Assembly (NCBI RefSeq): GCF_036711975.1
Contig: NC_091970.1
Coordinates: 12,035,501-12,099,500 of the forward strand
DNA length: 64,000 bases
Origin: Onthophagus taurus
Lineage: Eukaryota > Arthropoda > Insecta > Coleoptera > Scarabaeidae
Direction: 5' to 3'
Both the position numbers and the translations under genes were made by a program. The notes below the pieces were generated by a model. That model worked only from the letters and a program-made list of their open reading frames with translations, was not told the DNA's origin and made no database searches. Of the stretch, positions 22,951 to 33,634 are shown piece after piece (positions within the stretch are counted from its first letter, which is position 1; the number at the start of each line of letters is the position of its first letter).

Positions 22951-24563
22951 CAGGGTGGGCAAATTTGGGTGTTATTATAGGCTATCTCAGAAACTATAAG
23001 AGATACAAAAAAAGTAGGTGCCATGTCCCGGTCTCTTTTTCCGAGACTAATCCAATCGCGTAAAGACCAAATCTCTATCTTCTTTTGTTTTTAAGTTATC
23101 GCCAAAAAGTCAAATTCTAGTGATTTCAAAAAATGCTCATATTTCGTTTATTTTTCAAATTAGAGAAATGGGGTTAATGCATTCTTAAGACACTTTTTTG
23201 AGTAGAATTTTTGAGATATAACATAAAGTTGTATTTTTTTAAATACAAACTATACTTTATTATGATATTACTGAAAAGAGCATATTTTTAGCTTTCCAAT
23301 GATGTATCGCACGCATGATGTTTCTGCGGAAAATAAGCGTTATTTTTCAATTTTTAAAATATTAAAGATTAAAATTCAAATTTTTAATTATAGTAGGCGA
23401 GGAAAACGCTAAATACTACTTAGTTACTATAGCAACGTGAGTTTACTTGTCATTTCATTCATGAATTTTGCGAAACAAGTTTCCCGTTTAAGAAGTTCCG
23501 CATTATCTTTAAATAAAACGATAAAATTAAATATAGAATATATTGGAGTCCGCTTTGAAGATGATACATAAGTCTTCATATCCCCATTCAAACGGTGTTT
23601 CTCCGAAAGTCCGCTCCCAGTTTATGATTCCTAATTTTCCTCTATCTCACTCAATTTCAAAAGAAAAGATTGCTGATATCAAAAAACTTCTACATCTTAT
23701 GTTTGGGGAAAACTGGGAAAATACTACCGAAGATTTCATTCATTGATACCGAACTGTTCTAATCTTACAACCAGTAAGTTGAGTAGAAGAAGATGACAGT
23801 TTATGACTGTTTAGTTCCTGAAGTTGTCCATATTTAATTATTCATTAATTAATACATTTCTTGTATTTTTAATAAACAAACTTTAAATGCTAATCATTTT
23901 TTATTGGTAAACAAAGTCAGGGATAAGATGCTGAGAAATTTAAATTAACTATTCAAAGTTTTTATTCGTTGGTACAAAACCAACTTATCCTGAATAATGG
24001 TACAAAACCAACTTTATTCTGTCATATTCGTGCAAAACCATATATTATAGCCACTAGGTAGTATTTACTGTCCGGACACGCCTACTATAATCAAAATTTT
24101 GAACATTAGCGCTTACTATTTTCGAATTGAAAATTAACGCTTATTTTCTGCAAATACACCATACATGCGATACATCATTGGAAAGCTAAAAATATGCTCT
24201 TTTCTTTAACATCATAATCAAGTATAGTTTGTATTTAAAAAAACACAACTTTGTGTTATATCTCAAAAATCATCAAGTATATTTAAAACTTTTCAACGGC
24301 AGTATATTCTACTTAAAAAAGTGTCTTAAGAACGTATCAACCCCATTTCTCTAATTTCAAAAATAAACGAAATATGAGCATTTTTTAAAATCACGAAAAT
24401 TTGTCTTTTTGGCTATAACTTAAAAACAAAAGAAGATAGAGGTTTGGTGTTTGCGGGATTGGCTTAGTCTCGAAAAAAGAGACCGGGACATGGCACCTAC
24501 TTTTTTCGTATCTCTTATAGTTTCTGAGATAGCCTATAATAACACCCAAATTTGCCCACCCTG
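22951..24563. mobile_element. Palindromic mariner-type element with arms of about 500 bp
   Basis: The ends are CAGGGTGGGCAAATTTGGGT and its inverse, next to TA. The arms pair for roughly 500 bases (GACATGGCACCTACTTTTTT against its inverse, then GTGTCTTAAGAA, then CTTTCCAATGATGTATCGC). No transposase is present. The centre holds a short coding-like segment (23543-23746). Confidence 0.88.
23543..23746 (+). CDS. Passenger coding-like fragment inside the palindromic element
   Basis: An open frame of 67 codons (MESALKMIHKSSYPHSNG, PLSHSISKEKIADIKKLLHL, FGENWENTTEDFIH). It has normal amino-acid composition, unlike the AT-driven frames around it, and no obvious homology to a mariner transposase. 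It may be a captured host exon or the relic of another transposon gene. I do not recognise the family and it may not be expressed. Confidence 0.35.
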   Translation: MESALKMIHKSSYPHSNGVSPKVRSQFMIPNFPLSHSISKEKIADIKKLLHLMFGENWENTTEDFIH

Positions 24564-24648
24564 TACATGTTTGTCTTGACAGTATTACCAGAACCTGCCT
24601 TAACCCTGAGATAATTCGACAATTCTGTTTAAATATTTAATTTTTTTT

Positions 24649-25190
24649 TCAATTTAATAAAAAACAAATTATTATAAAATTTAGTAATGTTGTTTTCATT
24701 AAAATAATTCTTCTCAAAAGAAGAGGGACTATTTGCAGTCCATTTGGAAAAACATTACAGTATATACAGATAATCGTTACTTTTTGTACATTTAATTTTA
24801 TAGCACTACATTCAATAACAAATTCTTTACTTTTGTCTTTTATATTCATCAGCTCCGTGTACTTGAGATCGTTACGTACTAGTATACAGCTGCCCCCATG
24901 TTGATTATTTACCCTTGAAAATGTTGAAGCCACTTTATAACCATCCACTAGTATTACTTCATCAGCTTTCAACCAATGTTCAGTCAAAGTTATTACATTT
25001 ACAGTGGTATCTAAGGATTCTATGAAAACAAGCAGTTCATCAATTTTATTCCGAATACTCTGAATGTTCTGATGAATCACTGTGAAAATCATTGGATTGT
25101 TTGATTCGTTGGTAGTAGTTATGGTATTAATATAATTAGTAAAAGTAGGAGCAGTTGTTATAGATACATCATGTTCTTCTATGTTGATAC
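24649..25190 (-). pseudogene. Retro B ORF2, N-terminal half of the APE endonuclease
   Basis: On the minus strand the frame runs from about 25190 (EEHDVSITTAPTF) through MIFTVIHQNIQSIRNKIDEL to VTIICIY. It shows the QN motif (HQNIQS) and the catalytic Glu (TLTEHWL) of the AP-like endonuclease. Near 24755 the resemblance ends. The domain resumes at 21668 (SPKSDIEDFF...), so intervening DNA, including the palindromic element 22951-24563, has split it. Joining is inferred from domain order and strand; I have not aligned the halves to one reference. Confidence 0.78.
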
Positions 25191-25225
25191 GTACTCCTGA
25201 TGGTCATAGCGTTGGTTTTTTTGTT

Positions 25226-25507
25226 TCATTTTGATATTCTATAGGTACTGATGTTATCGATATATGTCTTAAATTGTTGAAAAAGCGGATTTTCTCCTTC
25301 CAACTCATCCGAGTTTGAGGTTATATCTTTAGTACAATTACAGCAGATCCATGTTTTAATAGATCCGTCTTCTTTCATGGTGTTGAACTTTCCGACACTC
25401 ACTTGTACACATTCTAGGTGGTAATTGTGACCACAATTTCCGCGACAAGCGATATAATCAGAATTTCTTTGTATGTTTTTAAAACAAAGCGCACATTCAA
25501 TCGCCAT
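25226..25507 (-). CDS. PHD-finger ORF1 of retro B
   Basis: Starts at the ATG 25505-25507 (MAIECALCFKNIQ); an upstream in-frame ATG at 25543 is less likely because the family start is close to the first Cys. The 93-residue product is nearly all PHD-type zinc finger: CALCFK, then CRGNCGHNYHLEC and WICCNCTK, giving the Cys4-His-Cys3 order. A PHD finger in ORF1 occurs in several CR1- and Jockey-like LINEs, where it is thought to help bind nucleic acid or chromatin. ORF1 is usually longer, so this copy is probably truncated (stop after STYRISK). It lies immediately upstream of the endonuclease segment. Confidence 0.75.
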   Translation of the reverse strand: MAIECALCFKNIQRNSDYIACRGNCGHNYHLECVQVSVGKFNTMKEDGSIKTWICCNCTKDITSNSDELEGENPLFQQFKTYIDNISTYRISK

Positions 25508-26201
25508 GTTGAAATTTATATATATAACATTAAAATCGGTCAAACCGTTCTTTAGTTATAGCGAATTTAATCAAAATTAATTTTTTCGTATTGGGGACTA
25601 GACTTCCAGTCGGTAGATACGTGGAGTCATTTAAATAACCGTACGTAGGTAATTAGTAAATTTTGAAATCGGGCATTTCCGCCTTCGTATTCATTGTAGA
25701 TCATACTTTCGATCGAGATGTTGATGACTAAAATTGATCAATGACTTATTTGATTAATTAATTTTTTTGTGTTTTAATCAAAATCCTTATATTGTATTCA
25801 AAATTGGTTGCTGGGCGATTTAGATAAAAATAAGGCAGATGGTACAATAAAAAAATTGCATATTTTGCATATTTTTACAATTTTTTTGATTGTTGCATAA
25901 ATTGGCCTTTTACTGGCCAATTACTTGGCAATTACTATTTACTTGGCCTTTGATTGTTGCTTAATAAAATAAATATAATGACTGCGTGATTTTTAAATAT
26001 GCGAATATACGCGTACCTTTTAGTTTAAAGCACAATACAGGATATTTTTGATTACGGGTTGGTTTCTCGTTTACAACGATTAACAGAAACATGCGGGGAA
26101 TCCCTAGCGCTGTTGAGTTTAAGTTCAAGGAAATCCCCAACCATAGTTACTGTGGCTATGTTCAGTGTGAGTGAACATTAATCTACCAATCTATAACAAC
26201 A

Positions 26202-26294
26202 ATGCCTAAAGTGATATCGTGTCTTGTGTCCCAGTGGGTAAAAAGTTATCCCGAGCTAAATTTAAATAATGAGGAATTATTTTGTAAAACTTGA
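26202..26294 (+). pseudogene. N-terminal fragment resembling hAT/CGGBP1-type proteins
   Basis: ATG at 26202 opens 30 codons (MPKVISCLVSQWVKSYPELN, then ELFCKT) to a TGA. Beyond it the same frame continues as AKNHVVAF, so the TGA probably replaces a Cys codon of the usual FCxxC pattern. The layout (short N-terminus, W..SYPEL, LFC.TC.K) matches the beginning of CGGBP1-like/hAT-derived proteins. Nothing further of the protein is present. Confidence 0.5.
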
Positions 26295-26436
26295 GCCAAA
26301 AATCATGTCGTAGCGTTTTAGCCATAGATTTAAGTTAAAAATTAGAGTTTTCAGAGGAGTTGCCAATGGTTTGTTCCGAAATTGTATTTCTCATAGACTT
26401 TTACACTAGGTTAGTTTGAAAATCCATGTTGCAAGT

Positions 26437-26598
26437 TTACAAATTTTGAGAATGGAAATTGAAACTTCTTACTTGCTTTTTGAAATTTATTTTAACGGTA
26501 CCAGTTTCGGTACTGAGTTTTTCCCGAAACTGGTACCGTTAAAATAAATTTTAAAAAGCAAGTAAGAACTTTCAATTTCCATTCTCAAAATTTTATAC
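26437..26598. repeat. Near-perfect hairpin, arms about 72 bp
   Basis: TTTTGAGAATGGAAATTG ... AACGGTACCAGTTTCGG is followed after a ~12-base loop by its inverse CCGAAACTGGTACCGTT ... CATTCTCAAAA, with very few mismatches. It lies inside the hAT-like relic. Confidence 0.88.
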
Positions 26599-27196
26599 TA
26601 GGAGTTAAAAAAATGGAAAACTGTTAAATTAAAACTAAATAAAACTATATTATAGAATTAAATTTTTTTTCTGTTAGAGTATCTATGGTTAATTTATTTA
26701 ATTATTCTTTTTTAAGATAACGTGTGAGAGGAAGTCCCAAATAGAACAACATGCGAAAAGTGCAAAACATATACAAAAATGTGGCAGAAATAGATTGATA
26801 ACAGCTATAAGAAAGGTATATGTTTGCATATTTCCACATATTTTTGCATATTTTTTGCATATTTTGAATAAAAAGCTTGCATATTTATGCGCATATTTCC
26901 TATAATTTGACTGCATAAAAATCCGAGCTCTAGTTATCACCACTTAAAAAAGGTCATTTTTGTGTTGTTTTCGTGTACCTTCGCATTATTTTGGCGTTTT
27001 AGCGGAATTCGAAAGGGATTTCGAATCGGGCATTTCCACTTTCGTATTGGCCAAGGATTGAGCTTTCGAATGAGACATTGTTTATCGAAATCGGTTGACT
27101 GGTTCTCTTGTTATAATCAAAATAGTATACATGTAAAATCCTATCTAATTGGGGGCTAGAAAAATTGGGGGCTAACTTCGCATAGGTTTGAGAAAC

Positions 27197-27470
27197 GGAG
27201 AATTTTAGTAGGTGCAAACCAATCAAATATTGTTGTGATTAAATTCGAAAAATTAGAAACCTTATCATCTACATTATCAATATCGTAAATCTCCCATAAA
27301 GGTAAACTTTCAAGAGCACATCTAAATATAACAAGATCAAACCCCGAGTAATCCCGCAGTGCTCTGAAAATTGGTCGCACATTGTCCTCTTAAATTTGAG
27401 AAATTGTGCGGCTGGGTAAACACGGTACAATGCGGTTAAAAAATATGTCATACAATTGCGTTTATCGGAT
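27197..27470 (-). pseudogene. Non-LTR retrotransposon ORF2 fragment (retro A, upstream part)
   Basis: Minus-strand frames give ESLPLWEIYDIDNVDDKV and FNNLI/FDWFAPTKILRFS-type sequence, the linker after an APE endonuclease. One frame change lies near 27380 (FLKFKRTMCDQFS to FRALRDYSGF). The frame runs into the 10-bp duplication at 27187-27196. Taking out 4987-27186 plus one duplicate joins it with no frame change to SKPSAPWLTDN at 4976. Upstream (right of 27470) the LINE is lost. Confidence 0.8.
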
Positions 27471-28332
27471 CCCGTTATCAGTTTTTCAAAGTTATGTTAC
27501 GTAGAAATGTTCAATGATTAGAACGAACTTTGCCACAATTGTTTTTATCGAGCGGTTGCGAAGATATCGATCTCTAAAATGAGGGGCCTTTACTTTTGGC
27601 ACGGATAGTAAGTAATCATTATTTGTTGTTGACTTATTATTAGGAAATCTTACCACTGCTATTTGTTCGAAGAAGCTCCACCACGATAATTAATAACGAC
27701 CCGCTCGGTTATTGTTGTTTGAATCCGCTTATTGTTATTGTTATATTTTCTGTCTATAACTTTTTCCAACGCAACTGGAATTCCTGACTTGATGCACGAA
27801 GCGACTGTACGCTTGGTAGGCTGAGAATTGTAGGAGACTATTTGTTTAGAGTCGGGCATGTCTACGAGATGTAAATTATTGTTTTAGAAATAACAAACTT
27901 TTGTAGTATTTGAATTCGGGTATGTTTTGCCAAATTGGTCTTTCAACTTTTTCCGTTTAACTTTGCAATCCTTTTCTATAAAAGTAAAAAATATTAGTTC
28001 TTTGTAGCAATATAAAAATTATTTTATAAATATGTTTATACACACCTGGTAACTGACAGAAGTTTGCTGTGGTATGACTAATGAATGATTAGTAGTTGAC
28101 ACAACATACGCTTATGTACCTACCGTATGCTTCATATGTAACTCCCCTCCTGTCTAATTTGGAGATAAAACTAACCGTTTTTGCGCAATTTCTAAATGAT
28201 ACTCCCTCCCATAAATCATTGGTCATTGAGTACACCGTTAAAAATACGGAGTTAAATTTAACTCCGTTTTAACTACATTTGGTCGTTCCCTTGCGACCAT
28301 CCGTATCCGTAGTTACACAGTCTATTCAGATT
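27471..28332. other. No gene recognised; one short unassigned frame
   Basis: A minus-strand frame at 27659-27859 (MPDSKQIVSYNSQPTKRTVA, then SGIPVALEKVIDRKYNN) has a balanced composition but no family I know. Around 28230-28270 is a small palindrome (ATACGGAGTTAAATTTAACTC). Otherwise AT-rich. Confidence 0.4.
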
Positions 28333-30111
28333 TCTAGCACTTCCGGTTATACCGGAAGTCGCCACCTACTCTATTTTTTTAAATGGAACACCCTGTATAT
28401 TTTTACATATTTGGATTTGTCTGTTTTGAAGGTTTATAAATAACTTTACTTTTTGCAATTTGAACCAGCAATTCTCGAGTTATTCGAATTTTTCTAAAAA
28501 AATTTGTTCCAGCGGACATTTATTCAAAAATCATAGAGCACTCAATTTTTGAGATATCAATTTAGGATTCAGAACATGCTTAAACAACATGATGGAGTAT
28601 GTTTTGGTGCCGAGAACGGCTGTGTAGATCGTTTGGTCACTTTACTATGATACGTTAACTTTTCGAAATTTGGAAGCATCATAACTTCATTTTTTTAAAT
28701 GGCACCCCCCATATTTTATTACTTAGTCGTCTTCGGCGTCTCATTTTACATCTTTTATATTGCATTTGTCCTATGCCGAACATTAATAGTTTGAGAAATA
28801 ATTAGGGTTTTTTGAAAAATGCTCATATCATATGGATATTAACCTAGTGTGCCATGGAAAACAAATGTTTAATGACTTATTGATAAACGTCAAAGTCTAA
28901 TTTAGGTTGTTTGATGCTTGTGAGTCTAAAACCAGTTAAAATGGATATTAATAACGTAAATAATGTTTATACAAATGAAGAAATCCATAATTTATTTTTG
29001 TGCATGAAAAGTGCGACAAAGTTCTTAGTAGAACTTGCAGAATGTTTAATGAAAATTATCCACATTTATCTCCGATGACAAAAGGTAAATTTAGAGGAAT
29101 AGAAGCAAATTTTTTGCATTTTGGACGAATTAATCACGTGTTAAACTGACCAAAAAATGTAGTAGATAATGCAACGGAACAGGTGAATACCTTGGCTTAT
29201 TTCGAGCCCAGTCCCAACACCTCAATTCGAGCTGCCAAAGAAGATCTGGGAATCATACTACGAACTTTGTCGCTCTTTTCATGCAAAAAAAATAAATTAA
29301 GAATTTCTTGATTTGTGTAAATATTACTTTCGTTATTGTTATCGATTTTAACTCGTTTCAGTACTAATATTAAGGGACATAACAGATAATTATTAGCTCA
29401 CATGCATCAAGTGACGTAAACAAGTGAGTCTTTGACAAGAACTCATTGAGAAGGCTTGTTTTTCATGGCACACTAGGCTAAATATCCATATGATATGTGT
29501 GCATTTTTCAAAAAACCCTAATTATCTCCCAAACTATTAATATTAGATGTGGGTCATATGGGATATAAAAGATGTAGAATGAGGCACCGAAGACGACTAA
29601 AAAATAAAATATGGGGGGTGCCATTTAAAAAAATGAAGTTATGGTACTTTCAAATATTGAAAAGTTAACGTGCCATAGTAAAGTGATCAAACGTTCTAGA
29701 CCGCAGTTCTCGGCACCAAAACATACTCCATCATGTTGCTTAAGCATGTTCTCAATCCTAAATTGATATCCCAAAAATTGAGTGTTTTCTGATTTTTTGA
29801 ACAAATGTCTGCTGGAGCAGATTTTTCTAGAAAAATTCGAATAACTCGAGAACGACCGAATCAAATTGCAAAAAGTAAAGTTATTTATAAACCTTGAAAA
29901 CAGATAAATCCAAATATGTAAAAATATACAGGGTGTTCCATTTAAAAAAATAAAGTTGGTGGCGACTTCCGGTGTAACCGGAAGTGCAAGAAATCTGAAA
30001 ATATTTTAGACGAAGAGATTGTAATTGATAATACTTAAGTCTGAATTCTCAAATTTTTATTTTCGCCAGAACCCCAGAAACGTCTAATGACCGGTCTCGC
30101 TGAGACGCCTG
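28333..30111 (+). mobile_element. Palindromic mariner derivative with arms of about 580 bp
   Basis: The arms pair from CAGATTTCTAGCACTTCCGG (left) to CCGGAAGTGCAAGAAATCTG (right) inward through GGAACACCCTGTATATTTTTAC, ACAACATGATGGAGTATG, and CATATCATATGGATATTA. The right side extends to CTGTATAG at 30112 while the left is truncated. CAGGGTG-type ends occur inside the arms. A decayed transposase N-terminus lies between the arms. Confidence 0.85.
28941..29300 (+). pseudogene. Decayed N-terminus of a mariner-like transposase
   Basis: ATG at 28941 gives MDINNVNNVYTNEEIHNLFL. After a frame change near 28998 the sequence reads SRTCRMFNENYPHLSPMTKG and, further on, FLHFGRINHV and AKEDLGIILRT. This matches the HTH region (about the first 110 residues) seen intact at 10377-10679 (RREYLRRFPNRHQP type). 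The DDE domain is absent, so the element could only move with a transposase supplied in trans. Confidence 0.65.
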
Positions 30112-30366
30112 TATAGTGTAGGTGAATAGACTAAAATTTTACACTAAATAGTGAGAAGATGGTGTTTATTTAATAATGTAAAATCGTTACTCTAATTAGA
30201 TACATTTCTAATCTAATCAGTGTAAAATTAGCACTGTAAATTATTAAAGATTCGTTCTAATTTTACTCAATTAATTGACAAAATATCACTAAATAGTGTG
30301 TATCTTTCACTTATTACTGTTAATTTTTAATAGGACGTATAGAGCATTTTTAGGGAAGTTTTAGGT
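30112..30366. repeat. Fragment related to the interior of the CACAGG element
   Basis: The sequence from TAGTGTAGGTGAATAGA to AGGGAAGTTTTA matches 9118-9400 closely (ACACTAAATAGTGAGAAGAT, AATTGACAAAATATCACTAA). It abuts the palindromic element on its left and the 9.6-kb element on its right. Confidence 0.85.
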
Positions 30367-30703
30367 GAGTGCGGGAAGTTAGCCCCCCTTTTTTTGATTT
30401 TTAAATTTTTTATTGTTGTTCTAGATTGTTCTAGAGTTGTTCTAGAGTTGTTCTACATTGTTCCAAAGCGGCAAATCGAAAAAATAAGAACTCCGCGAGA
30501 AACTCGAAAAAACGGGTTTTTAGGCTAGCCCCCCATTTTTGGAAAAATCAAATTTTCTTTGTTGTTCTAGTTGTTGCTCTAGAAAATCAAAATTATGGGA
30601 TACAGCATTACGAAGTTATAACTAAAAATAGGTTTGGCCGCGGAAATGTCTAGTTGATTGCTGTGACGATAGTTTTTCTATTATCAATTCCATATTACAA
30701 ATA

Positions 30704-32818
30704 CAGGTGTCCCGTTAAGCGTACGGAGCGGCTGTATCTCGACAACGGTAAGGCCTAGAGGTTTGGGAAAAAAATCTTTATAAGCAAAGTGTCCAAGAGA
30801 AATAGCTGGAAATTATTTTGAAGTTCGTAATTCGACCGCTAGAGGGCGTAACTGCCATTGAGAAACATAAAATTGCCGCTATCTCAGAAACTTAGACGAT
30901 GAGCTACTATAATTTTGACAACATCATTTAATAGCTTGGATAATGCCGCATCGCTTTTATTTTGCGATATTTCTCATTATTGTCATAATAAGGGAGGGGG
31001 AGGCCAATGCATTTTCATATGATTACATTTTAATATCTCCTGGACCATTCAACCGATTTGAATATTTTTGGTATTGTTTGAAAGAGCATTTTATGCTCTT
31101 TTTAAAGATATTTTCAATAAGACTGTTTGCTTTAAAACAAATAAGCTAGAGGGCGTTATCTGCAGCGATTACATATTTTTGTGATTTTTTAAGAAAAGTT
31201 AAATGGAACGATACTATTTACTTCACAGATTCTTGGTCACCTTAAAATTTGCTAATTTTAGTGAAAACCGCATCTCGATATCGCCACCCGTTCTCGAATT
31301 ATAGAAGAAAATGTTAAAAACTCGAGTGCTATCAATCGGATCCAGTTACCTCATCGATAAAAACAAATCACATAACCACGGTAACTGTAAACATGTCATT
31401 TACTAACGCCGAAGCGTATTATAGAGTGTATGATGATTTATTTTCAATGTTTCGAATGCGATGCAACTGCATGGCAAACATATGCAATGCAATTACGACA
31501 AAGAAAGACATTTTTCTCTAGAAGTGTTTTTAAGATTGATTTAGCGTTTACGGAAAACTGGCAACGTGTAGCCCATTCAGACATCTCTATGAATTTGTAA
31601 ATCATATTGGTGCGTAATGTGATCCCACATAATCTGGGAAAACAATTGTCCACAAGATTCCTCAAGAGAATAATATCTCCACCACGTTGTTTTACATCAG
31701 GCCTTAACATATACCGATTATGATAACAGACTGAACTATTATCGTTAACTTTTAAATATGATTTGGACAAATCCAAACCTTTTATCACAAATGCTATGGA
31801 TGCATGAAGCATCTGTCCACAAGCTGGTGTAAACTAGCATAATATGCATTCTTGGTTCGAGCAAAACCCACATTGCTTTCACCCCTTTATCTATTGCGTA
31901 GACGAAACGACCTGACTTTTCATGAAAAACCAATAACCAGGGAGAATATGACAAAACTCTAAATACCAGTAGAAACGTGTCCAGGGCCGAGACTTAAGCT
32001 TTTAAGTTTTTTTTCGTCGAAACTAGATTAAATAAATGCATCGAGGTTTATGGAAGGCATTTCGCACATTAGTGAGCTATTTTTGCCAAAAATTTAAGTT
32101 ATTCTAAGTGTTTTGGTTTATTTTGTTTTATTATCATTGTTGATGTTTCATTGATCCGTTAACTTTTAAACACGCCTCAAAAGTAGTTTTGAAGCAGTTC
32201 TAGGCTTGGATAAAGTGTGATGAAGGGTCTAGATAATAAAATTTTTGTGCTCTCTTATTTGTTTCCTAAGATAACTTGATCCGATTAAAATATACGAATT
32301 TTTAACATTCTTCTATAATTCGAGAATGGATGGAGATATCGAGATGCGGTTTTCACTATTATTTAGCAAATTTTATAGTGATTAAGGGTCTGTGAAGAAA
32401 ACAGTACCGTTCCATTTAACGTTTTTTCAAAAATCACAAAAATATGTAACCGCTGCAGATAACGCCCTCTAGCTTATTGGTTTTAAACCAAGCGGTCTTA
32501 CTGAAAATATCTTTTAAAATGCCTCCCCCTCCCTTATTATGACAGATATGAGAAATATCGCAAAACAAAAGCGATGCGGTATTATCCAAGCTACTAAATG
32601 ATGTTGTCAAAGTTATAGCTCATCGTCTAACTTTCTGAAATAGCGGGAATTTTATGTTTCTCTATGGCAGTTACGTCCGCTAGGGGTCGAATTACGAACT
32701 TCAAAATAATTTCCAGCTATTTGTCTTGCCCACTTTGCTTATAAGGATTTTTTTCCCAAACCTCTAGGCCTTACCGTTGTCGAGATACAGCCGCTCCGTA
32801 CGCTTAACGGGACACCTG
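30704..32818. mobile_element. Palindromic TA-inserted element in the left arm
   Basis: The ends are CAGGTGTCCCGTTAAGCGTA and its exact inverse, flanked by TA; the target sequence is seen uninterrupted in the right arm near 37350. The arms pair for about 650 bases (CAGCCGCTCC... and AATAATTTCCAGCTATTT against its inverse). In the centre a start-like frame at 31393 (MSFTNAEAYYRVYDDLFSMF) resembles the first residues of mariner-type HTH proteins. The opposite strand (31444-31954) holds an unassigned frame with VFHEKSGRFVYAIDKG. No DDE motif is visible. Confidence 0.85.
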
Positions 32819-33634
32819 TATATACTTATTATAGCTAACGCAATCTGGAACAGCTATTATTTTCACTAGAACAACTCTGTAAAGGGCACTTTACTCTTTG
32901 AAAATTAAAGTTTTTGGAAGTTTCAGACAGTAATTCTTGTGTCAGCGGTTTTATATTACACAATAAGAATTAAAAAACATAGACCAATCTAAAATAACTC
33001 AAACTTTGCCGATTGAAATTGTTCTAGATGTGTTTTATGTTTAACACGGATATTAATTTTGCAAAATCACATATTTTTTGTTGCTCTAAATTGTTCTTGT
33101 TGTTCTAGGTACTTAAAATGTTTATTTAATCACTGCTTTAGTTCTTTTAAAGTTTCATATTAAAAATTAGTACTTACAACAATTAAAACAATTCAGAACA
33201 GCTGTTATTTTCAATGAAAAAATCTTAAATTTGAGTTGTTGTGATATCGGATAGGTTTTGTTGAATCAGCACCTTTAATATAATAATAGTTTTAGAAAAT
33301 TAAAAAATATGGAATAATCTGACCATCTAATTTCCTAAAAATCACCTTTCTCTTTAAACTTATAATAATAAAACATAAGTTGCGATTTAAAGAGTATTTT
33401 ATTTTGTAAAACAAGGTAATAAATTAATAAATAAACTAAACTAACAAAACTAGGTTAGGCTGCCAAAATGTCTAGTTGATTGCTGTGACCATAGTTTTTC
33501 TATTTTCAGTTCCATATCACAAATATATACTTATTATACCTAAGCAATCTGGAACAGCTAATATTTTCACTAATACTTTTTAAAAATTAAAATGTTTGTA
33601 AGTTTCAGTTAGTAATTCTTTCATAAGTTCATAA

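Larger units (their letters stand above)
25741..26936. mobile_element. hAT-like relic inserted in the right arm of the 22-kb unit
   Basis: This stretch replaces part of the right arm; the matching left arm is continuous at about 5240-5330. The ends contain GCATAAAAATCCGAGCTCTA and, less clearly, TGCGTGATTTTTAAATATGC, with many TGCATATTT words near both sides. It encloses a BED/CGGBP1-like N-terminal fragment (26202) and a long hairpin (26437). Exact borders and target duplication are not clear. Confidence 0.5.
4987..27186. mobile_element. 22.2-kb composite inverted-repeat unit with 10-bp target duplication
   Basis: The ends are inverted: ACCTATGCGAAGTTAACCCC on the left and the complement of CCTATGCGAAGTTAGCCCC on the right. 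TTTGAGAAAC flanks both sides (4977-4986, 27187-27196) inside a LINE frame. Left arm 4987-5478 and right arm 25510-27186 match in inverse orientation, the right one interrupted by a hAT-like relic. Between them lie nested insertions (Tc1 complex, IS630-like copy, retro B, a palindromic element). A 10-bp duplication and long arms recall Mutator-like elements, but no MULE transposase is visible, so the superfamily is open. The ends resemble those of 30367-39938. Confidence 0.72.

Noticed and set aside
31444..31812. Possible host gene on the minus strand
   Set aside because: Composition is balanced, but the frame lies inside a palindromic element, has no recognisable domain, and ends arbitrarily.
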